This document shows, in pieces, positions 57,016-64,000 of a stretch of DNA of 64,000 nt; within the stretch, counting starts at the first letter, position 1; each line of letters starts with the position of its first letter. The position numbers were made by a program, and so were the translations under genes. Under the pieces are notes generated by a model that was given only the letters and a program-made list of their open reading frames with translations, was not told where the DNA came from and ran no database searches. The DNA lies in the NCBI GenBank assembly GCA_002224055.1, contig AZLU01000225.1, positions 1 through 64,000 on the forward strand, in the 5' to 3' direction. Source of the stretch: Pezizomycotina sp. ARF18 (Eukaryota > Ascomycota).

Positions 57016-59869
57016 TAGCACACAAAAGATGTTTACGTTTTAACGGCCACTTGTTTTGTTTCTTGTTCTTTAGCGGTGTCCTCCTTCTTACTCTTTTGGG
57101 GCTTCAATTTTTTTTCTGGGTTTACAAATGTGAGAAAAGAAAAAAAAAAAGATAAAAAAAACCATAAAGTCCCTTTTTTTACATAGTCTAATCCTAAACA
57201 TTTAATTATTCTTCCTCTTCGAACACAATCACGGATAGTTCTTTTCTTTCCTTTTTGAGGAGAATGTCAAGAAAAAGGGAGGTTCTGGATCGTGTAATTG
57301 CGACACAGTGCAGCTACACTGTATTCGCTGAGGATATATATGTATAGCCTTATAGGGAGATCGGGATAGGAAAGGGGCATGTCGATCGCGATCGAGAGCC
57401 TCTTTTTTGCGGCAATTTATTGCAACCACTTCTTCGCCTCTGCCGTCGCGACTGTTTCATCGGCGCAGGTTGAGCACTCGGCACCGTCGCTGGTTTGCCG
57501 CATCTGTCCTAGGTTCTGCTTTTCGCAAACATATCATTATTCTATGTAATCCCTACCCTTGTCTCGAATATATCCTATATGCATATATCCTCGTCGAAGT
57601 CCGCTCACACTTCGTATAATCCCTCGCCCACCTATGTTTCTCGGTAGAACTATTCTCTTTTTTTCTAAAGGGAAATGAGCCTAAAAGAATTTTATCATTC
57701 ATGTATGTAATATATATAAAAATAACAAAGCACCGAAATAAAAACCCGTTGCTTGTAGTTTTCTTGAATGCACAACCAAACAAAAAAAAAAAAAAAAAAG
57801 AAAAGATGCAGAACACAATATACTAAGGATTTTAATTTAATCTAAACTTCTTCGATTTGGCAATGTAAAAAGAACGGTTTATCAGATGAGATTTACTTCA
57901 CGACGATTAATTGAACTGAATACGTGCTTGTTAATTAATATATCTAATATATATATATATATATTTTTTCTTTTTTCGTGCAGGTTTTTTCGCCCTTTGT
58001 TTCATAATTGTTCCTGGGCCTTCTATTCTTCTAGCCCCTTTCGATATCCACCAGTATTAGGCGATAAAATCTTGTATAAACTTCCAATTATTACGGTGTC
58101 CAACATGGTAGTATTTCACCGTTAATCGATCTGGGAGTCTGGGTACATGGTGTTTTTATTTAGTGAAAAGATATAAGTAAATATATCTCATCCAATTAAT
58201 TAGTAATAAGCATCACCTTAATGCTCGACTTATACCTATACACGTGGTTCTTGCAAGCTCCCTCTCTTCTCCTTATATAGGTTTTACTTCGAGTCAACAT
58301 AGATGAATAAATGCGTTCTAGATCACAATCGTATTATAACTACGGTTATATATAACAACTTTACATCCCTGTGCAAAAAACCCAAATGAAAGGTTCTTCT
58401 ATTCAACCCTGGCCCTGATCTGCAATACTGATGAATAGTGAGCTCCAAGTATCTTCTTAGATACGTAGATTCTGGTTCGATAATCTAGAATTTATCCGAT
58501 CCGACGCCTGTAAGGAGATGCATGCGTATGATCATAATTATAAATTAAAAACGAAAAAAATTCTGGAACGATCCCCCAAACTAAATTAAGCCTTGCGTAT
58601 TATATTAACTATAGATTATAGAATAGTTATTTATTATTATTATCCTTTCTAGTCCACGTCGATCCGTCTCGTGTTTCGTTAATCAATCACATTCGTTCCT
58701 CTAAATCCTTTTTCTTTTGTGGTTTTCATGGATCACTCTCCACGGATCAAGGATGTCCCTCTAACGAGCCCTAAATTAAGTAGCGAGACCTGTCGCATTT
58801 TCTCTTGTTTCAAGCATCGTGCCCCGGGCCCCATAGAAAAATTAAACAAGACTCCAAGCGGAGAGAGCGATTTATTTCAGTATTCGTATATAAGTATGGC
58901 AAAGCCGACACACAGGTGAACATTCCATTTTTTTTTTTAAGGGTTTGAGTCACGACGACTTTGATATTCGCGAATGTCTTGAGCGAATGTCTGTATAAGT
59001 ATACAGTATATATATAAATTCGAAAGACTCTTCCAGTGTATACTCTTATAGCTCCGGATCATATATAGGGCAAAGACATTTAAACCCACCGATTTTCAAA
59101 ATAGCGACGGACTTTCTACCCACCCGCTAAAAGCTCTGTATGGAGAAGTACTGAAACTCGCTCGCTTATGCTCATGCATCGTGTCGAAAAGCTCATGTCG
59201 AGAGACGACCCATAGGCCAGACTAGTTTCGCAAGTATTTATTATATATCTCGCTAACTTATTATATTATAATAGTTATTCTATAGAGATTTAAATATACA
59301 ATTAAACAGCGACATCAATGCTATTTTGACTATCGAACGAGCTATGGAATGATATTTAGACAGATAACCAAATGTCATTGTGCTTAAATGATTGGAGCGA
59401 TTGCATGAATTGACTGAGTGACCTAGAATTTGCGCGGGAAATAATAACAGCACGTGTACCGTTACACAAACTTCAACGAGTTGAGGATGATTGTTGCCTA
59501 AAATAGACTATTGCACGTGTACCTGCACGTACGCTGAAGCCTTAGCGAATTGGCTTGCAAAAATTTAGTATATCCAAAAAAACATCGGACGAAAAAGAAG
59601 AAACGGTAAGTAAGTATCCAGGATTGACGTCGAACTGAACATTTTCATTATACAAAACGATGCATTGTTCACCATGTTTGAAATCGCATACTGCTTAATA
59701 CAAGCTCGACTACGACCAGCTATAGGAGCTTGTGCCGTCAATTGCAAGCTGTAAAACTCAATATAGAGCTCGCTCATTTCACAATAGAACATTCCAAGGC
59801 GCGCATCTTCCAAAACATTTCTCAAATTGTTTTATATACTCCTTAACAAACTGGAACGAGTCATTATAG
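57016..59869. other. A/T-rich intergenic region
   Basis: 2.85 kb with A tracts near 57135-57165 and 57780-57800, a TA-rich block near 57940-57965 and many TATA-like sites. A 66-codon frame at 58719-58919 (+) has no recognisable motif. No supported gene. The right end should hold the promoter and first exon of the Trm61-like gene, which I could not place. Confidence 0.45.
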
Positions 59870-61517
59870 CTAACTCTTTTTACGAACGAGACGAGCAAAA
59901 TCCGCGCCGACGAGGAGCCGCTCCTCACTGAGCCGCTGAAGCTCCAGCCGACGCCGTTCGAAGATGTGCGCCACGCATTTAACTGCCGGAACGGCATAAT
60001 CAAGCACAAGGATCTAATAGGGAAGAGGAAAGAGATATTCTAGAGACGAGTAAAGGTATTGCGCACCATATCAGAGACTTCGGATTTTTTTTATTTTTTT
60101 TTTAAAGTTATTATTTTTGGAAAATCCATTCGTTTTTCTAACCGAGAATGTGAAAATAGGCACCAAGATGATCGCAACATGCCGACGCTTGAAGAGTATA
60201 TCAATATTATCCAAGAAGAGGACGACGACGCCGATATACCCAGGCGATGCACAAGGCATCGTTAACCTGTTAGACTTGCACGTAACAGCGCCGCCCGCTA
60301 CTGCGACCACGTCTTCTTCCTCAGATTCCCTACTTATAACAGATGCTACGCTACAACGCCCCTCGTCGCCAATTTTTTCGGATCTTTCCTCGACTTCGAA
60401 ATTGGAAATATTGATTCTTCGAGCCCGGTACTGTCTTTGATATATCTGATGACAACACTTCAGAGCCAGAATCTTCTACCGTAGCCGATGAAGCCCCAGA
60501 AGCTGCTAGATCCACGACCGACACCACCCCGCCACCTTCTACTCCCACCACAGCTCCATCCCATCCCCGCAGACGAAACGTATTCTCCGATGGAGATCCT
60601 CGAAGTAGGCACAGGCATGGGTAGCCTGACCTCACCTCGCCCGCGCGATCCACGCATCTCCAACGTCAACGTCGACCCCACGAAGCCCGGAACGATCCTC
60701 CACACCGTAGACCTAAACATCTCCACCTCCAACGCCGCAAAGAAACTCGTAAAGGATTTCGGAGGGGATGTATTATACGCCTGACAGCGTAAAATTCCAC
60801 AGCGACGGCGCGGGTCCGTGGCTCGTAAAAGAACTCGAAGCGCGGTCCGGTCTGAAACTCACGTACATCTCCACCACCAACAACAACAATACTACTACCA
60901 GCCTCCGACGCAGACTCTTATCAAAAGGGAGAAATAGAAAATACATGATAGACTATAATCCCACCGTTCCCCCATTCTTACACGCCGCACTACTAGATGT
61001 CCTTCGCGGAGCCGTATTTACCGTTGCTCTCGCGTGTTTACACCAGGGTGCCTTTTGGGGTTTTTTCGCGCCGAGTATTACACAACTCGTCCGGTTAATA
61101 ACGTACAGCCAAGCTAACGGTTTCCCATTCTTTTTTGAACAGACGGTGGAGTTTCCAAATAGTTTTAACGATATGGGGAAAAATTTGAGGGAGTGGGATA
61201 TTAGGAGGGTTAGGATGAAGATACAGGAGAAGAAAAGGGTTAGGAGCTTGAAAAGCGTGGCGGGGCCGGTGGAGGTTGACGTGGCTGAGGAGACGGTGGC
61301 GGCATAGAAGTGGAAGAGGCGGGGCAGAGTAGTAGCGAGAGTAGGAAGGTGGAGGTTCCCGAATTCCTCGATATTGACGAACGAATGGGTCACCGTCTGC
61401 CGGCCGAAGGTCGGTGGGAGAGTTAGGGCTGGTGCTTCTACGCGTCGCGCGAAGGAAAGCGGACTACGATCAGACATACCAAGCATGACGGGGGGGAAGC
61501 AGATGACACAAGAATAA
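59870..61517 (+). CDS. Trm61-like tRNA (adenine-58-N1) methyltransferase, mitochondrial type
   Basis: AdoMet-dependent methyltransferase. This fungal subgroup resembles TRMT61B/TRM61, which make m1A58 in tRNA. The first segment seen is LLTEPLKLQPTPFEDVRHAF and NCRNGIIKHKDLIGKR, the Trm61 N-terminal barrel (H-D-L-I-G). After a possible intron near 60060-60150 comes PTLEEYINII joined to TTPIYPGDAQGIVNLLDLHV. A Ser/Thr/Ala/Pro-rich insert of roughly 90-100 residues follows. The AdoMet motif I is EILEVGTGMGSLT at about 60590, followed by PGTILHTVDLNISTSNAAKK and SVKFHSDGAGPWLVKELEAR. Near the end are FWGFFAPSITQLVRLITYSQ, FFFEQTVEFPNSFNDMG, REWDIRRVRMK and the terminal motif WVTVCRPKVGGRV, with a stop near 61515-61517. 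The start codon lies upstream of the first recognisable exon, which may begin at an acceptor near 59870. Confidence 0.78.
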
Positions 61518-62123
61518 CTACCTGTTGCCGAGCTAATTAGATTACCTGTACAAAAGTACTTCAAGATAGATTGTATAAATAGGTGGCACTACTCGCGTTC
61601 TCCTTTATCTCTACTTAATTTATTATCTTTTATTCGTTCTTCATCTCGCAAAGCATGCGAGTATTATTATTTACTTAAGTAACTACTTAATTGTTTAATA
61701 ATTCAATATCCACAAACACCATGATAACAACTACATACCTAGAAAACACCTTTGCAGTGGTCGATTAACTCATTAATTATCCTTTTATGCTCCTGTGCGA
61801 TTAGGAAGAGATCGTTCTAAAAGCGACGAAATCAAAACAAACCATAGACGAATTGTAGTCAAAAGCGCAACAAAATATTTACAAGTGAAAGAAAGCTGAA
61901 AAAGAAGCGCATAACAGCGCAAAATTTCTTCATAACTAGGAAGCTTGTTGAGACAAGTAGGAATGGTCTTTAGGAAAAGGCCTAGGTAGTTCAATGAAAC
62001 ATAATCCAGAGAGGCTATTAATGAACTACACAGCACCTCTTGTATTTAATCATTCAAACAAGAAATGTAGAAAACAACATAAAGCAAGAAAATACAAAAA
62101 CAAAAAGAACCCCCGGAGCTACG
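61518..62123. other. convergent intergenic region, Trm61-like / DCR2
   Basis: 0.6 kb of A/T-rich DNA. Frames here show no motif; it likely carries the two 3' UTRs. Confidence 0.5.
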
Positions 62124-63822
62124 ACATTTCCGCTCTACGAGATATCGCACATGACCGCTGTCGACGATGATCTGTTCGCCGTCCGACCGTTATCGCCGTA
62201 CTGTAAACGTTTATACGTCGTTATGCGGCCTGCTCCCGCATCGATTCGAAGAACCTGATTCTTCTCGATTCCATCTTTTGTGGTAACCAGAGTACCTAAT
62301 AAACATCTTTGTCAGCATATGTATCTATAAGAAAGATGAGTATCTATCTAACTTCCCTCCGAATCCAGAAGCACCAGCGTAACACATCCAAAGGTTAGGC
62401 TTGTTATCCGCCTTATCGAGCAATACAGTACTGATTCGCATGGTCGTGGCCCGCGCTGATGACTTAACGCCCTTGGACACGAGCGCATCTCTGAAATGCT
62501 GTTGAACCTCGGCGACGTGTTCGGCTCCCCCAGTTTACCCTTGAACGGGTAGTTGCGCGTCGTGTATCGGTAGCGGATGTGTATGACGCCATATCCAAGT
62601 GCGTAAGCTTGTAGTGCTCGTGCGCGTTCATTGAGACTATCGTGGGTTTCTTTGAACCAATCGATCTGCTCTTGCTTATCCAATCGTAACCCTTGAACTT
62701 CTCGTTGGGCGTGTAGGCGTGGGTATCTAGCATGTTATATCGTCACGGCGGAGTTTTCGGTCTTCGGAGCTTTGATTTTCGAGGTAGTATTGCTACCCCA
62801 GAAGGTTCTGGGACCGGCTTCGAGACGGATACGGGAGGCCTTCGAGGATGTGCAATCAGCTCCGCGCGCGTTAGGGAGCCTTCGTCGTCGTGGTTGCCGA
62901 AGATGCCGGCGTATGGTATCTTGCGCTTCGCGAGGACGTCGGCAATTTTGAAAATTGCCTGTAAAAGGAGTTAGCTCTCGCTCCACGTTGAAATAACGAA
63001 TTATTTAAGGAAAAAACTACGTACGCTCTGTGCATCCGGCGCCGTTTCGCCGTTTACAATATCTCGCTGATATGCAACATCGGCTTTCCTCTTCCAGCCT
63101 TGTCGAGGTATTCAAGCGTCCTCGGATCGGCTTCGCAACCGCGGCAACGAAGGCGGGTAAACGTCTCGGCAGCTCGTCACAACCGGTCGACAGGTGGAGG
63201 TCCTGAAATCTGAGCAATCTTGAGATGCCCTCCTTTCCTCATCCTCAAGTCCGGCTTCTTCGGGTGTCCCGGAGTACCCATCCTGACCGTCAACCTCGCC
63301 TCGTGGCCCGTCGTCAGGGCACCCCATCTCCCACCCATGCCTCGTTCCACCGCGTCCGCGCCGAACAATACGTCCCCGCAGTAACGCAGTTGTCGGACAA
63401 TTTTCCCCCGGGTTTCCATATACCTCCGGGCCTGCTCTCCCACTTTTGCCCCCTCTGCGACTCCGGCATCTTCCTGCTAACCTTAATATCCAGCACCACC
63501 AGCTCCCCATCTTTAAGCTCCTTTTCTTTTTTCCGCTTGACGTGTACGAATCCGTGGTTTGAGCCATTTCTCTTCGAGGTAGATGTCCTTGTTTATCCGC
63601 GTCCACTCCCGCGGCATGTTGCAACCCGACAGCAGCGACAGCTTCAGGCATGTTGTTAGGGATACGTCCGTTATTACTTGTCGACGTGGTGCTGCGGAGG
63701 CGGCTGTGTATCGAGTTCGGTAGTACGCGGTACCGGCTGTCGAGGAAGAAGACGAAGAAGACGGCGGTGACGACCAGGACCGCGAGCTGGAGTGCGCTCC
63801 GAACTAGCCGCCGCGGCGCCAT
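62124..63822 (-). CDS. DCR2: Dcr2-type metallophosphoesterase (calcineurin-like)
   Basis: Phosphoesterase of the Dcr2 family, linked in yeast to Sic1 turnover at G1/S and to damping of the unfolded-protein response. The ATG at 63822 gives MAPRRLVRSALQLAVLVVTA, a short basic end followed by a single membrane helix (LAVLVVTAVFFVFFLDSRYR). The family N-terminal domain reads LKDGELVVLDIKVS. The metal site begins RMRKGGHLKIAQISDLHLST near 63220. An intron at 63025-62959 lies before AIFKIADVLAKRKIPYAGIF, which leads into GNHDDEGSLTRAELI. Then follow YTPNEKFKGYDWI, QEQIDWFKETHDSLNERARA and AGHDHANQYCIA with NKPNLWMCYAGASGFGG. An intron at 62352-62296 precedes KNQVLRIDAGAGRITTYKRL and EQIIVDSGHV. The exact stop near 62124-62140 depends on an indel. 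The fold's metal ligands (D-x-H, G-N-H-D, G-H-D-H) are all readable. Confidence 0.9.
62296..62352 (-). other. last intron of DCR2
   Basis: A GTTAGA donor after the codons for ASGFGGK and an ATTAG acceptor enclose 57 bases. The next exon resumes the conserved C-terminal strand pair of the family. Confidence 0.65.
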
Positions 63823-64000
63823 GGTTGTGTGTGTATGTGGATACTATGAGGGGAGAAAAAGAAAGGGTGAACGGCCAGCTATCGGGCCAGTTATCGTCGT
63901 AATCGTATAGAGTGGAAATTGATGATAGTAGCGGACCGAGATGAATAAAAATGGAGATCCGTAGGTACAACAGATACGAGGGCGGGCTAAAACACTATCC

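Noticed and set aside
57407-58919. Short plus-strand frames (70 and 66 codons)
   Set aside because: Arginine-rich or motif-free, isolated in A/T-rich DNA, with no sign of splicing or conserved residues.
1-64000. Reading the whole window as a decayed, pseudogene-rich region
   Set aside because: Motif conservation is near perfect in single-copy essential genes, and breaks are small gaps without accompanying missense decay, so sequence error explains it better.
1-64000. tRNA, rRNA, CRISPR array, retroelement or secondary-metabolite cluster
   Set aside because: Scanned by eye for T-arm consensus, regular repeats, integrase/transposase/reverse-transcriptase motifs and biosynthetic enzymes; none was convincing. 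A tRNAscan or Infernal run would be decisive for RNA genes.

Overview
The window is a stretch of nuclear chromosome from a filamentous ascomycete (Pezizomycotina; class not resolved). The signs are short spliceosomal introns (about 50-135 bp, GTATGT/GTAAGT donors, CTAAC-like branch sites, CAG/TAG acceptors), wide A/T-rich intergenic spaces, and several proteins typical of this group: an Afi1/DENN trafficking protein, a DUF5321 mitochondrial-type protein, a DUF7729 GPI-anchored wall protein, a membrane-tailed septin-like GTPase and a mitochondrial-type Trm61 relative. A mitochondrial ClpP gene, absent from budding yeast, is also present.

Layout from left to right: TAF5 (+, 5' end cut off), then five minus-strand genes: exportin-T LOS1, retromer sorting nexin VPS5, an F-box gene, ClpP and a myosin regulatory light chain. 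A DUF5321 gene (+) follows and converges on a second F-box gene (-). Next come four plus-strand genes: S-formylglutathione hydrolase, an MMT-type mitochondrial metal transporter, RNA polymerase subunit RPB6, and a diverged protein kinase that converges on the septin-like gene (-). A possible tiny spliced gene sits at the septin start. AFI1 (-) and separase ESP1 (+) then diverge. After a 7.7 kb gene-poor stretch come a DUF7729 gene (+) and a Trm61-like gene (+), which converges on the phosphoesterase DCR2 (-). These are unrelated housekeeping functions (transcription, tRNA export and modification, endosomal recycling, cytokinesis, chromosome segregation, mitochondrial upkeep). I see no biosynthetic cluster, CRISPR array, rRNA, convincing tRNA or recognisable transposon.

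The main caveat is base quality. Nearly every conserved essential gene changes reading frame several times per kilobase through small insertions or deletions, although its protein motifs are close to textbook. A 0.34 kb tandem duplication at 28140-28825 has two copies that differ almost only by short indels. Both facts point to an unpolished long-read assembly rather than dying genes. The coordinates below therefore span genes from the first to the last recognisable coding segment, and exact starts, stops and splice sites are estimates unless stated.
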